NCBI RefSeq assembly: GCF_011064595.1
Contig: NZ_JAALJI010000001.1
Span: 248,001 to 312,000 of the forward strand
Reading direction: 5' to 3'
Source of the DNA: Paludisphaera soli
GTDB taxonomy: Bacteria > Planctomycetota > Planctomycetia > Isosphaerales > Isosphaeraceae
Length of the DNA: 64,000 nucleotides
Under the pieces are notes generated by a model. It saw nothing but the letters and a program-made list of their open reading frames with translations, was not told the DNA's origin and did no database searches. Shown in pieces: positions 24,989-34,129 of this stretch (its first letter is position 1; each line of letters opens with the position of its first letter). The translations under genes and the position numbers were made by a program.

Positions 24989-26419
24989 TCAGGCCGCCCT
25001 GGCCGGTCGCGGCGCCAGGTAGTAGACCGGGATCCCGACGAGCATGCTGACCAGCGAGATCGTCGAGACCACCGGCGAGCTGATGAACGCCGCGACCAGC
25101 AGGGTCCCCGTCAGCCCCAGATAGATGGCCGGCGTGACCGGGTAGCCCGGCGTCCGGAACGGCCTCGGGAGGTCCGGTCGTTTCACCCGCAGGACGAAGA
25201 TCGCGCTCATCGCCAGCAGCGAGAAGAGCGACAGGCCGACGCTCGCATAGACGAACAGGCTCTCGAACGTGCCCGTCCACAGGAGCACCAGCGTGGCGGC
25301 AATCTGGAAGAGGGTCGCCACGGCCGGCGTCTGCGTCCGCTGGGTCAGCCGGGCGGCCATCGACGGGAACTGCCCGGCCTTCGCCATCGCGAAAATCACG
25401 CGCGGGCCGAGCAGCATATAAACGCTCAGCGACGAGAGCATCATGAGCCCGACCGCCACGCTGAGCGGGTTCGACCATTTCTCGCCGAAGAGCCGACGGG
25501 TCGCGATCTCGGCGATCGGCGCCACCGCGTCGAGCCCCTGCGTGTTCGCCGGGTCGGCCACGATCGCCTGCACGTCGGCCGCCGACAGGGCGAGCGCGTA
25601 GACGACGTTGACCGCCAGGTACAGGACCGTGACGATCGCCGTGCCGATCAGGATCGCCCGGGGCAGGACCTTCTGCGGCTCGCGGATCTCCCCCGCGAGA
25701 TACGAGGCACCGTTCCAGCCGGTGTACGCGTAGTAGATGAACACCATCGAGAAGAGCATCGTCTTCGCCAGGCCGGCGTCGATCGGCTTGGCGTCGGCCA
25801 GGTTCGCTGTGTTCGGCCAGCCGACCGCCAGCCCGCCCACGATCAGGACCAGCAGTACGGCCACCTTCAGCCCGGTGATCCAGCCCTGGACGAGCGAGGT
25901 CCGCCGCCGCCCCGAGACGTGGATCGCCGCGAAGATCAGGATCGCCACCGTGGCCAGCCCGCGCTCGGCCAGCATGGCGTCCTGCCCCGTGAGCCGCAGC
26001 GGCGCGAGCATGTACTTCGCCGAGCCATAGGCCGCCGTCGCGCTCGGTCCCGAGAATCCCATCAGGAACGACACCCAGCCCGACAGGAAGGCCGCCAGCG
26101 GCCCATAGGCCTCGAACAGGAAGACGTAGTCCCCGCCCGTCTTGGGAAGGGCCGCCGACAGCTCGGCCAGCGTCAACGCGCCGCAGATCGCGATCACGCC
26201 CCCCAGGACCCAGAGCGCCAGCATCAGCTGGTTGCTGCCCACCAGCGCCATGGTGTATCCGGAGGTCGACAGCACCCCCGTGCCCACCATGCTGGCGACC
26301 ACCACGAACACCGCCATCCAGACGCCGAATTCGGCGGGCATCTTGGCCTCGGAGGCCGCGGAATCGGAAAAGTCGTCGGCGCCGGACAGGTCTTCAGGAT
26401 CGGGCATCGCGATTCCCAT
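24989..26419 (-). CDS. APC superfamily amino acid permease
   Basis: A 476-residue integral membrane protein with about 12 predicted helices. The APC signature is in helix 1 (V-G-T-G-V-L-S-T-S-G), with the usual K-T-G-G-D-Y-V-F-L near helix 3 and a P-R-A-I-L-I-G segment before helix 7. It would exchange or import amino acids across the cytoplasmic membrane; the substrate cannot be read. An in-frame ATG at 26407 is an alternative start. The gene stands alone, tail to tail with the BNR_4-like gene. Confidence 0.85.
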   Translation of the reverse strand: MGIAMPDPEDLSGADDFSDSAASEAKMPAEFGVWMAVFVVVASMVGTGVLSTSGYTMALVGSNQLMLALWVLGGVIAICGALTLAELSAALPKTGGDYVFLFEAYGPLAAFLSGWVSFLMGFSGPSATAAYGSAKYMLAPLRLTGQDAMLAERGLATVAILIFAAIHVSGRRRTSLVQGWITGLKVAVLLVLIVGGLAVGWPNTANLADAKPIDAGLAKTMLFSMVFIYYAYTGWNGASYLAGEIREPQKVLPRAILIGTAIVTVLYLAVNVVYALALSAADVQAIVADPANTQGLDAVAPIAEIATRRLFGEKWSNPLSVAVGLMMLSSLSVYMLLGPRVIFAMAKAGQFPSMAARLTQRTQTPAVATLFQIAATLVLLWTGTFESLFVYASVGLSLFSLLAMSAIFVLRVKRPDLPRPFRTPGYPVTPAIYLGLTGTLLVAAFISSPVVSTISLVSMLVGIPVYYLAPRPARAA

Positions 26420-26575
26420 AAAAGTTCACTGCTCCAGGGGTATCCTAGAAATAGGAGGGAGAAGCAGATTGGTGGACACTTGAACCCTAGTGAGGGTTGG
26501 GATACAATTCAGGCGGCGAGGGAAACGCCATCGGCGTCACGAACGACGAACCGCAAAACCGGGAGGAGGCGTTCG

Positions 26576-26980
26576 ATGAGTGAACTCGGTGCGTTGAAGC
26601 GAGCTTCCACCGCCTTGCGACGTCGGGGGGGAGTCCAGCGTCGGTTGAACATGCCGGCGGCCGAGGGCGTCACTCTAACAGTTCCTACCCCCCCCGCGGA
26701 GGGACCGCCCGAGGTCCGATTCCGTCGGCCGCGCAAGGCCGCGCCCGCCCTGCGGCCCGAGCCGGCCGACCGGACGCCGCCCCCGCCGGTCTTCCACCCC
26801 CTGGCCTATCGCAGCGTTGTCGCCGCGTGGACCCTCGAGGCCCGCGAGCGGTGGGGCTTGCGCTCAAACGAACTGGAAGACGCGGGCCTGTCCTGGCGGG
26901 ACGCGGAGACCCAGGCGTTCGTCGAGGTTTGGAATCACCTGCGTCGCGAGAGCGGCTTCGCCGATCCCGATCGATCCTGA
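26576..26980 (+). CDS. Small hypothetical protein
   Basis: A 134-residue protein. The first half is basic and proline-rich with no clear fold; the second (W-T-L-E-A-R-E-R-W to W-N-H-L-R-R-E-S-G-F) is helical and looks conserved in style. GGGAGGAGG lies 6-8 bases before ATG 26576, which supports the start. I do not recognise a family. It is divergent from the permease and convergent with the methyltransferase gene. Confidence 0.65.
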   Translation: MSELGALKRASTALRRRGGVQRRLNMPAAEGVTLTVPTPPAEGPPEVRFRRPRKAAPALRPEPADRTPPPPVFHPLAYRSVVAAWTLEARERWGLRSNELEDAGLSWRDAETQAFVEVWNHLRRESGFADPDRS

Positions 26981-27024
26981 AGGGCCGGGCGGGCCCTCCC
27001 CCCGTCCCCGACCCGGCTTCCCGG

Positions 27025-27795
27025 TCACGGCGTGGTCGCAGGGGCTTTCTCGTCGATCTTGCGGAAGCGTGCGAAGAAGTTCTCCGACAGCTCGGGACGC
27101 GGCGCCTTGGCGTCCACGGCGAATCCGGCCGCTTCGATCTCCTTGGTGAACTCGGCCTGGCCGGCGCGGACGTGCTTGAGCACGAACTCGCTGCTCTTCC
27201 CCTCCACGCGGTCGAACTCGATGAGGATGAGCGTCCCGCCGGGGCGGAGCGCCCGGTGGATCGAGGCCAGCATCTTCTCATGGTCCTCGAAGTGGTGGTA
27301 GACGTCGCTCAGGAAGACGAGGTCGACGGACCCGGCCGCGAGATTGGTCGCGTCCTGCGACCCCTGGACGGTCTTCACCTGGGACTGCTCGCGCTTCTTC
27401 GATTCCTCGGCGATGTGGTCGAGGAACTCCTTCGAGATGTCGACGGCGAAGACCCGGCCCTCGCGCCCCACCTTCTCCGCGAACAGCCGCGTGAACAGGC
27501 CCGAGCCCGCACCGACGTCGGCGACGGCCATCCCCGGCTTCAGGTGGAGCGACGCGACGATGGCGTCGCGCTTCGCGAAGACTTCGCGGTCGTGCGACTC
27601 GAACCGTTCGATGAAGCCCTTGGCGTTCCCGCGCTTCTGGAACTGCTCATTGATCTTGGGATCGACCTTGGCCTTCGGCGCCTCCTCCTTGGCGGGGGCG
27701 TCCTGGGCCCTCCCGACCACGCCCATCGACGCCAGGCCGATCAGGGCGGCGACGGCCGCTCGTCGAAATCCGTCCGCTGTCCGAAGCGTTTCCAT
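27025..27795 (-). CDS. Class I SAM methyltransferase with signal peptide
   Basis: The 256-residue product has a class I methyltransferase core: V-A-D-V-G-A-G-S-G-L-F-T (motif I) near 88-99, A-V-D-I-S near 118, D-L-V-F-L-S-D-V-Y-H-H-F near 158, and a late G-G-T-L-I-L-I-E-F. Before it is a signal-peptide-like N-terminus (F-R-R-A-A-V-A-A-L-I-G-L-A-S-M-G) ending near R-A-Q-D. Exporting an enzyme that needs S-adenosylmethionine is odd, since that cofactor is cytoplasmic; the N-terminus may instead be a membrane anchor. ATG 27795 gives the signal; 52 further in-frame codons upstream overlap the divergent promoter region. Confidence 0.75.
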   Translation of the reverse strand: METLRTADGFRRAAVAALIGLASMGVVGRAQDAPAKEEAPKAKVDPKINEQFQKRGNAKGFIERFESHDREVFAKRDAIVASLHLKPGMAVADVGAGSGLFTRLFAEKVGREGRVFAVDISKEFLDHIAEESKKREQSQVKTVQGSQDATNLAAGSVDLVFLSDVYHHFEDHEKMLASIHRALRPGGTLILIEFDRVEGKSSEFVLKHVRAGQAEFTKEIEAAGFAVDAKAPRPELSENFFARFRKIDEKAPATTP

Positions 27796-27937
27796 GCGAG
27801 GCCTCTCGGTCGGAAGGGGGTAGACCCTGGCAACTCGACTTCCACTAAATACCAGGGGATGGTTCTGATACAAGAGGCTCGCCCGCCGCCGACTTCTCGC
27901 CGGGGCCGGGGAGCGGGCCCATCCCCGGAATCGTCCG

Positions 27938-28702
27938 ATGCCGCAGACCAACCGATCGTGGTCGCCTCCGCTCCTGCTGGATTACGACGAGGTCGCCGCG
28001 CGGCTCGCCCGCCAGCCGGTCGAGCGGGAAGTCCACGTCTACCGCGTCGACCTGGCCGCCGGAGGGGCCGGCGACGCCTTCCGAGACGCGCCCGAGTGGG
28101 AGTGGCTCTCGGCCGACGAACGGGCACGCGCGGAGCGACTGGTCCGCCCTCGCGACGGCCGCCGCTTCGTCCGCTGCCGGGGGGCGCTGCGGACCATCCT
28201 GGGCGGCCTGATGGGCGTCCCCGCTCCGGCCTTGAGGTTCCGGGTCGGCCCCGGCGGCAAGCCGACCCTGCCGGGGCCGGGCGGCGACGGGCCCCCGCCC
28301 TGGCGGTTCAACGTCAGCCACTCGGGAGAGATGGCGCTGATCGCCGTCTCGCGGGCGAGCGAGCTGGGGGTGGATGTGGAACAGACCCGTCCGATCCAGC
28401 AGGCCGAGCGGATCGTACAGTCCTACTTCACCGCCGACGAGGTCGCCGAGTTCCTCAGGTACGACGAGGAGGGCAGGGCCGCCGCGTTCATCCGGGGATG
28501 GACCCGCAAGGAAGCCGTCGTGAAGGCGCAGGGGGTGGGCCTGGCCGGGCTGGCGACCGAGTTCGAGACCCTGTTCGGCTCCGCCCCCCCCGCCGAGGCC
28601 TTCCGGCCCTGCTCGCCCTGGCCGATCGTCCAGGGCTGGACGCTGTGGGAAGTCGCCCCGGCCCCGGGATACGTCGCCACGCTGGCCGTCGCGGCGGATT
28701 GA
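27938..28702 (+). CDS. Sfp-type 4'-phosphopantetheinyl transferase
   Basis: The 254-residue product is a two-domain Sfp/AcpS-superfamily enzyme that moves phosphopantetheine from CoA to a serine of carrier proteins. Key motifs: F-N-V-S-H-S-G at 124-130, G-V-D-V-E at 144-148 (metal-binding Asp/Glu) and W-T-R-K-E-A-V-V-K-A-Q-G at 188-199. All are intact. Sfp-type enzymes serve polyketide, peptide or fatty-acid carrier proteins, but no such gene is in the window. The gene is divergent from the methyltransferase gene over about 140 bases. Confidence 0.9.
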   Translation: MPQTNRSWSPPLLLDYDEVAARLARQPVEREVHVYRVDLAAGGAGDAFRDAPEWEWLSADERARAERLVRPRDGRRFVRCRGALRTILGGLMGVPAPALRFRVGPGGKPTLPGPGGDGPPPWRFNVSHSGEMALIAVSRASELGVDVEQTRPIQQAERIVQSYFTADEVAEFLRYDEEGRAAAFIRGWTRKEAVVKAQGVGLAGLATEFETLFGSAPPAEAFRPCSPWPIVQGWTLWEVAPAPGYVATLAVAAD

Positions 28703-28820
28703 TCGAGCGGCGTCGGGTTTCGGCGATTGTCGCGTTGCCGGGCCGGGCCTTCGGGCCGTAAAATGGCGGTCGCGTTGCGGCGGCATCTCATCTCCGAGCC
28801 GACGAAAGCGACGACCTCGC

Positions 28821-29696
28821 ATGGGCCTGATCGGTTTCGCGCTGTGCGTCCTGGCGGCCTACGGGCTGATCCGCGTCCTGGCCAAATTCGCGGCGTGGGC
28901 GACCGGCTCGCGCTACCGCGCCTTACGACGCCTCGCCGGCCGTCACGGCGGCCGCTACGAGACTCGCGGCCTGGCCGACTCGCCGATCGTCAGCTTCCCC
29001 CACGGCGAGGACCTCGTCCGCGTGGGCCTCGCCCCGGCCTCGGCCCGCCGCCCGGGGGTGACGAGCACGCGAGTCGTGGTGCGGTTCCGGCGCGGGATCC
29101 CGTTCCGCCTGGACCTGATCCCCCTGGTCTCCCGGCGGCCCCGCCCGCAGACGAAAGGGACCCAGCCGATCCTGCTGGGCGACCGCGAGTTCGACGGCGC
29201 CTTCGCCGTCCAGGCGAACGACCCGGACATGGCCCGGGACTTCCTGTCGCCCGCCACGCGCTGGTCGCTCGAAGGGCTGCAGCGCCTGGTCCCCCCCGGC
29301 GGGCTCGCGCTGGCCGTCAGCCCGGAACGCCTGCTGATCCAGCTCGACCGCGACCTGAGCGACGAGGCCGACTCCCTGTTCGCCGCCGTTTCCGAGACGT
29401 TGACGATCCATCAGGCGCTTCGCGAGGGGGTACGGAAACGCGTCAGCGAGGGCGTCACGCTGATCGAGGGGGACGGGCTGCCGGACGCCGTCGAGGGCCC
29501 GCCCGTCTGCAAGGTCTGCGGCGAACTCGCCGACGCCGGCGCGATCGTCGTCTGCGTGAAGTGCGGCGCCCCGCACCATCGCGATTGCTGGGAGTTCGTC
29601 GGCTGGTGCTCGATCTACGGGTGCGGCGGCAAGATCGGCCGTCCGCACGCCCCGTCCGCCCTGGGGGCGACCGGATCCCTCCCCCCCCGGATCTGA
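28821..29696 (+). CDS. Membrane-anchored prokaryotic RING-finger family 1 protein
   Basis: A 291-residue protein with an N-terminal helix (residues about 2-18), a central alpha/beta region, and a C-terminal treble-clef/RING-like zinc site: C-K-V-C-G at about 229, C-V-K-C-G-A-P-H-H near 244 and C-W-E-F-V-G-W-C-S-I-Y-G-C-G-G-K after it. This matches Prok-RING family 1. In bacteria these domains occur in ubiquitin-like or AMPylation-type neighbourhoods, but none is adjacent here. The central part has no family name I can give. Confidence 0.75.
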   Translation: MGLIGFALCVLAAYGLIRVLAKFAAWATGSRYRALRRLAGRHGGRYETRGLADSPIVSFPHGEDLVRVGLAPASARRPGVTSTRVVVRFRRGIPFRLDLIPLVSRRPRPQTKGTQPILLGDREFDGAFAVQANDPDMARDFLSPATRWSLEGLQRLVPPGGLALAVSPERLLIQLDRDLSDEADSLFAAVSETLTIHQALREGVRKRVSEGVTLIEGDGLPDAVEGPPVCKVCGELADAGAIVVCVKCGAPHHRDCWEFVGWCSIYGCGGKIGRPHAPSALGATGSLPPRI

Positions 29697-29852
29697 GAAA
29701 CTCCCGACCGCCCCGGCGGTTTCGGCGTACTGATCCCTGGAGGCCTTGCGCCGATTCGAGCCCTCCCGCCGGGGCGCGATTGTGGTAAACTGGGACGGCG
29801 GAAATCCGGCGTGTCGCCGGGACGCCGGCCGAGACGTCGAGGGTTCGCCCGT

Positions 29853-30161
29853 ATGCCGAAGTTCGTGAAGATGGCCGTCCGCGAGGAGCTGCCCGTTGGC
29901 GCTTCCAAGGAAGTCGAGTTCGAAGGGCGGGTCTACGCCCTGTTCAACGTCGAGGGCCGGATCGCCGCCATCGACGGCATCTGCCCCCACCAGGGGGGCC
30001 CGCTGGCCGACGGCCCGCTCGAAGGCTGCATGGTGGCCTGTCCCTGGCATGGATGGGAATTCGACGTCCAGACGGGCAAGACCCCGCTGGGGCCGAAGAT
30101 CAAGATCGACGTCTTCGAGGTCAAGGTCGAAGGCGAGGACGTCCTGGTGCTCGTGCCTTGA
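29853..30161 (+). CDS. Rieske [2Fe-2S] ferredoxin-like protein
   Basis: A 102-residue single-domain Rieske protein. The cluster ligands are C44-P-H46 (C-P-H-Q-G-G) and C63-P-W-H66 (C-P-W-H-G-W), in the usual spacing of the small NirD/ferredoxin-like group, so electron transfer to a redox partner is likely. No oxygenase or nitrite reductase gene is next to it. ATG 29853 gives the family start (M-P-K-F-V-K); an upstream GTG-type start at 29811 would add a basic stretch with no match. Confidence 0.88.
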   Translation: MPKFVKMAVREELPVGASKEVEFEGRVYALFNVEGRIAAIDGICPHQGGPLADGPLEGCMVACPWHGWEFDVQTGKTPLGPKIKIDVFEVKVEGEDVLVLVP

Positions 30162-30234
30162 CCCGCCGGACCGGCCCGGCTCATGCCTCGCCGGCCCAAC
30201 TCTTCGACGACCTGGAACCCCGCGACTTCGGCCG

Positions 30235-31221
30235 GTGATTCACCTTCGACCCTTTCGCAATCCCGACCCGCCGGCCCTGGTGAAGCTCTGGAACGCCGCC
30301 GTTCCCGAGTCCGCGGCGGCGCGCCCCCTCTGCGTCCACGAGTTGGACGATCACGCCTTCAATCCAGTCATGTTCGACCCCGAGGGCCTGATCATCGCCG
30401 AGCGCGACGGCCGAGCCGTCGGCTTCGTGCACGCCGGATTCGGGCCCGACGAGAGCGATCCCGCCATCCCATTCCGGCTCGACCGGGACCTGGGCGTCAT
30501 CGCGATGCTGGCGGTCGAGCCGGGCGACGGCGAGGCGAGCGTGGCCGAGGCCCTCGTCGTGGAGGCGGAGCGTTACCTCCGTCGCAAGGGGGCCAAGGTC
30601 GTGTACGGGGGCGGTCGATACCCCCTCAACCCCTTCTACTGGGGCCTCTACGGCGGCAGCGAGGCCGCGGGCGTGCCGTCGAGCCACAGCCAGTTCTCCT
30701 CCGCGCTCAGCTCGCTCGGCTACGAGCCGATCGGCACGGCCGTCCACCTCCACTTCGACCTGAGCCGGCCCGACCCTCGCGACCCCCGCGCTACGATCCT
30801 CCGGCGGCAACTCGACGTCGAGTACGACGAGGATCGACTCCCCGGATCGTGGTGGGAGAGCCTCGCGCTCGGGGATTTTCATCCGATCTGCGTCGGCCTC
30901 CGCACCCGGCCCGACGGCGACGAGGTCGCCCGGGCCCGCACCTGGGACATGAGCTGGTTCGGCCGCGACGAGGGCCGGACGCGCCTCGGCGTCTTCGGCG
31001 TCGAGGTCGCCGCGGAGCAGCGCCGCAAGGGATACGCCCGCTTCCTGCTCGGCGAGGTCGTCCGCGAGGCCCGCGAGCGTGGGTTCCGGATCGTCGAGGT
31101 CCAGACCCTCGCCGACAACGACCAGGCGCTCTCCTTGTACCAGGCGCTCGACTTCGAGCCCGTCGAGCAATCCACGGTCTTCCGGCTTCCCGCGCCGTTC
31201 CCCGACCGCTCCCGTCCCTGA
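30235..31221 (+). CDS. Tandem-GNAT acetyltransferase
   Basis: A 328-residue protein with two GNAT-like halves. The first starts I-H-L-R-P-F-R-N-P-D-P-P and contains a C-terminal beta-bulge region; the second, complete one has V-E-V-A-A-E-Q-R-R-K-G-Y-A-R at about 262-275, the acetyl-CoA-binding Q/R-x-x-G-x-A/G motif. Such proteins acetylate amino groups; the substrate is unknown. The start is taken as GTG 30235, where the homology-like region begins; this is the least certain point. It lies 16 bases before the next gene. Confidence 0.7.
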   Translation: MIHLRPFRNPDPPALVKLWNAAVPESAAARPLCVHELDDHAFNPVMFDPEGLIIAERDGRAVGFVHAGFGPDESDPAIPFRLDRDLGVIAMLAVEPGDGEASVAEALVVEAERYLRRKGAKVVYGGGRYPLNPFYWGLYGGSEAAGVPSSHSQFSSALSSLGYEPIGTAVHLHFDLSRPDPRDPRATILRRQLDVEYDEDRLPGSWWESLALGDFHPICVGLRTRPDGDEVARARTWDMSWFGRDEGRTRLGVFGVEVAAEQRRKGYARFLLGEVVREARERGFRIVEVQTLADNDQALSLYQALDFEPVEQSTVFRLPAPFPDRSRP

Positions 31222-31237
31222 TCCGAGGACGCCCGCG

Positions 31238-31642
31238 ATGACCATGGACGAGGCGAGCCGCCTGGCCTCTTTCGCGCTCGTGGTCCTGATCTGGATGGTC
31301 CAGCTCATCGTCTATCCGGGATTTGCGGCGATCGCTCCCGAAGGGTTCGTCGCCTGGCATTCCCGCTACACCCGCGCGATCACCTGGATCGTCGGCCCCC
31401 TGATGCTCGGCCAGGCCGCCTTGCTGGGATGGCTCGTTTACGACCGACCGAATCTCCCTCGGACGCTCGCGGCGGTCGCCGTCGCCGTGGCGTGGATCGC
31501 CACGATCACTCTCGCGATCCCCGGCCACGACGCCCTCCAGGCCGGCGGGCGCGACGTCGCCGTGATCCGCCGGCTGGTCGCGACCAACTGGGTCCGCACG
31601 GTCGCCTGGACGGCGGCGTTCCTGCTCCTCGTCCTCGCCTGA
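31238..31642 (+). CDS. Small four-helix membrane protein
   Basis: A 134-residue protein with four hydrophobic segments (about 9-30, 47-68, 75-95, 112-133). It has a short charged loop with P-G-H-D-A-L-Q-A-G-G. GAGGA lies 8 bases before the ATG. I do not recognise the family; the shape is that of small DUF-type membrane proteins. Its 16-base gap suggests it is co-transcribed with the acetyltransferase. Confidence 0.7.
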   Translation: MTMDEASRLASFALVVLIWMVQLIVYPGFAAIAPEGFVAWHSRYTRAITWIVGPLMLGQAALLGWLVYDRPNLPRTLAAVAVAVAWIATITLAIPGHDALQAGGRDVAVIRRLVATNWVRTVAWTAAFLLLVLA

Positions 31643-31678
31643 CCGCAGGATTCGCCCGGGTCGGCCTCCGTGATGGGT

Positions 31679-32656
31679 TCAAGGGGTCGACGGGCCGCGC
31701 AGGGCGTCGACTGCGGCCTCGGCGATCCGCCTGGCGGCCTCCTGCAGCCCGGCGGCGGACTCGGCCGGAGGGACGGCGCCCGGATCATCCTGGGCGAGCA
31801 TCACGACGTAGACGATCGGCGGGCCGTCGGGACGTTCGTACCAGCCGGTGGAGACGCGCGTGATCGGCGAGCTGTCGAGCGCGCCGTCCTTGAAACGGCG
31901 ACGGCCTCGGCCCGGGTCGTCGGAGACCTCGACGGCCGTCCGGCAGGCCTCGACCGTGGCGGCGTCGAGGCCCGGAATCTCGCGCGAGGCGAGCCGGCGG
32001 AGCACCGCGGCAAGGCCCTCTGCGCTGGACTCGTTGTCGCCCCGGACCTTGCGGTCGGTCAGCATGTAGCGGCGGACCACGATCGGCGCGAACGCCGGGT
32101 CTCGCGAATGGATCAGCCGGGTGGTCTCGTCGGGGCCGCCGAGCAGCGCGATCGCCGCGTTCGAGGCCGCGTTGTAGACCAGGTTCGTCGCCCCCTCGGA
32201 GCCCAGCATCACCCGGCCGATCCGTCGAACGCTCGCGCCCGAGAGCCCGGCTCGGATCTCGTCGCGCCCTTTCGCATCGAAGTGGGCGACGGCCGGATGG
32301 TCGTCCTTCAGGATGGCATCAAGGCCGGGGGCGGGCGCGTCGAGGCCGTCGGGGAATTTCGCGAACAGCTCGATCATGATCGCCGTCTTGATCGCGCTGG
32401 CGGTCGGCAGCACCATGTCGGCCTGCCTGCGGAGGCTTCGAGCCTCCGCCCCCGCCTGCGGGACCTGAAAGACGTCGATCCCGTAGCGGACGCCCGGGGC
32501 GAGCCCTTCGACCACGCGGTCGAACGTCGGCGGAGCGGTCGCGGTGCGAGGCTCCTCGGCGTGGATCGCGGGGAGAGCGGCGATCAACAAGCCCCAGAAG
32601 GCCCGGCGCAGCGGTCTGTGGACGCCTCGCGGCGAGTTCGGCATGAGCACCAACAC
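31679..32656 (-). CDS. Class A beta-lactamase-like serine hydrolase, exported
   Basis: The 325-residue product has a signal peptide and a penicillin-binding/beta-lactamase fold. The nucleophile motif S-A-I-K is at 87-90 (V-L-P-T-A-S-A-I-K-T-A), and K-D-G near 255 replaces the usual K-T-G. The SDN-loop region reads A-S-N. The usual E166 region is not clear, so it may be a D,D-peptidase- or esterase-like enzyme rather than a resistance beta-lactamase. GTG 32656 is chosen because GGAGGGG lies 8 bases upstream; ATG 32644 and 32728 are alternatives. Confidence 0.75.
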   Translation of the reverse strand: MLVLMPNSPRGVHRPLRRAFWGLLIAALPAIHAEEPRTATAPPTFDRVVEGLAPGVRYGIDVFQVPQAGAEARSLRRQADMVLPTASAIKTAIMIELFAKFPDGLDAPAPGLDAILKDDHPAVAHFDAKGRDEIRAGLSGASVRRIGRVMLGSEGATNLVYNAASNAAIALLGGPDETTRLIHSRDPAFAPIVVRRYMLTDRKVRGDNESSAEGLAAVLRRLASREIPGLDAATVEACRTAVEVSDDPGRGRRRFKDGALDSSPITRVSTGWYERPDGPPIVYVVMLAQDDPGAVPPAESAAGLQEAARRIAEAAVDALRGPSTP

Positions 32657-32967
32657 CGGTCGATCCCCTCCAACCCTTGGGCCTGAATCGCGGGGCGGCC
32701 TTCCCCCGGCGCCGCCATCATCGAACAAGGCTCGACCAGCCGCAACCCCCGACGCAGTCCAGATGTCCCACGGTTTCGGCCCGCTTCGCCAGGACGACGG
32801 CCTCGCGGCTTTCTGGGTCGATTCGCGCGGCGGAACTTGAGGGAATCGTTATAATCCGGAAAATCGGCCGGCTCGTCGTCTCGGCCGAACGACCGAGGAG
32901 GAGGCCCGACCGGATGGAGCCCCCGGGCTTCGGTCGGTCCCTCGCCTGAGAGTACGGAGAGCCCTTG

Positions 32968-34050
32968 ATGCGCAGGATCGTCTTCGCCAGCCTGGCCGTC
33001 GCCGCGACGGTCGTCGGATGGAGCCTCGCGGCCGCACCGGCCGTCGCTCAGAACGCCCCCGCCCAGCCGAACGCCGGCGCGCCGCCGATGGTCGCCAATC
33101 CCGCCGAGGTCGTCGCCACCGTCGACTACAACGGGGCGACCGAGAAGATCACCAAGGGCGAGGTCTTCAACGTCATCACCCGCTACCCGATCCCGGCCAC
33201 CGAGGATCGCGAGCTGGTCTACCGCGACGCCGTCGAGACGCTGGTCAACACGAAGCTCGTCACCCAGTTCCTCAACCGCCAGCGGATCGCGATCAAGCCC
33301 GAGCAGGTCCAGGAGGAGATCGGCAAGCTCGAGCAGGGGCTCAAGGCCGAGGGCAAAGACCTGGCTTCCTCGCTGCTGGAGAACGGCTTCTCGCTCGACG
33401 AGATCAAGAAGGAGATCGAGGACCGCCTGCGCTGGATCGAGTACGTCAAGGCGAAGGCGACCGACGCCGAGCTGAAGAAGTACCTCGCCGCCAACAACGA
33501 CCTGTTCAGCGGCACCCAGGTCCGGGCCAGCCACATCCTGCTGAAGACCGAGCCCAACGCCAAGCCCGAGGAGAAGGCCAAGGTCAAGCAGCAGCTGCTG
33601 GCGGTCAAGAAGGAGATCGACGGCGGCAAGCTGACCTTCGCCCAGGCCGCCGACAAGTACTCGCAGGACCCGGCCAACGAGGGGGGGGCCGGCGGCGACC
33701 TCGACTACTTCAACCTCAACAGCGGCTTCATCCCCGAGTTCACCGACGTCGCCTTCAAGCTCAAGACCGGCTCCGTCTCCGAGCCCGTCGAGACCCCCTA
33801 CGGCTACCACCTGATCCAGGTGACCGATCGCAAGGAAGGCAAGCCCGTCGACTTCGAGCAGAACAAGCCCTACATCACCTCGGGCTACGCCGCGGAGCTG
33901 CAGCGCGGCCTGCTGACCGAGGCCCGCAAGACGGCCAAGATCGAGGTCAAGCCCATGCCCAAGGACCTCTTCCCGCCGATCCCCGCCCAGCCTCCGGCCG
34001 GCGCCCCGGCGGCCGCCCCGAAGGCGGCCCCCAAGGCCAAGGCCGAGTAA
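32968..34050 (+). CDS. Exported PpiC/SurA-type peptidyl-prolyl isomerase
   Basis: The 360-residue product has a signal peptide ending near V-A-Q-N, an N-terminal SurA-like helical region (about 45-165) and one parvulin domain (about 186-285) with R-A-S-H-I-L-L-K at its start and P-Y-G-Y-H-L-I-Q-V near its end, both family hallmarks. A Pro/Ala-rich tail follows. It should aid folding of exported proteins in the periplasm. ATG 32968 has GGAG 7 bases upstream; a TTG at 32965 is less likely. A strong hairpin follows the stop. Confidence 0.88.
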   Translation: MRRIVFASLAVAATVVGWSLAAAPAVAQNAPAQPNAGAPPMVANPAEVVATVDYNGATEKITKGEVFNVITRYPIPATEDRELVYRDAVETLVNTKLVTQFLNRQRIAIKPEQVQEEIGKLEQGLKAEGKDLASSLLENGFSLDEIKKEIEDRLRWIEYVKAKATDAELKKYLAANNDLFSGTQVRASHILLKTEPNAKPEEKAKVKQQLLAVKKEIDGGKLTFAQAADKYSQDPANEGGAGGDLDYFNLNSGFIPEFTDVAFKLKTGSVSEPVETPYGYHLIQVTDRKEGKPVDFEQNKPYITSGYAAELQRGLLTEARKTAKIEVKPMPKDLFPPIPAQPPAGAPAAAPKAAPKAKAE

Positions 34051-34088
34051 ACCCCCCGTCGCCGCCCTGCCACCCAAGCGACGCGATC

Positions 34089-34125
34089 CGAGCGGCCCCT
34101 TCCCCACGCGGGACGGGGCCGCTCG
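34089..34125. terminator. Bidirectional terminator between the PpiC and epimerase genes
   Basis: CGAGCGGCCCC (34089-34099) pairs with GGGGCCGCTCG (34115-34125) over 11 bases with a 15-base loop, between two convergent genes. Confidence 0.7.
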
Positions 34126-34129
34126 ACGT

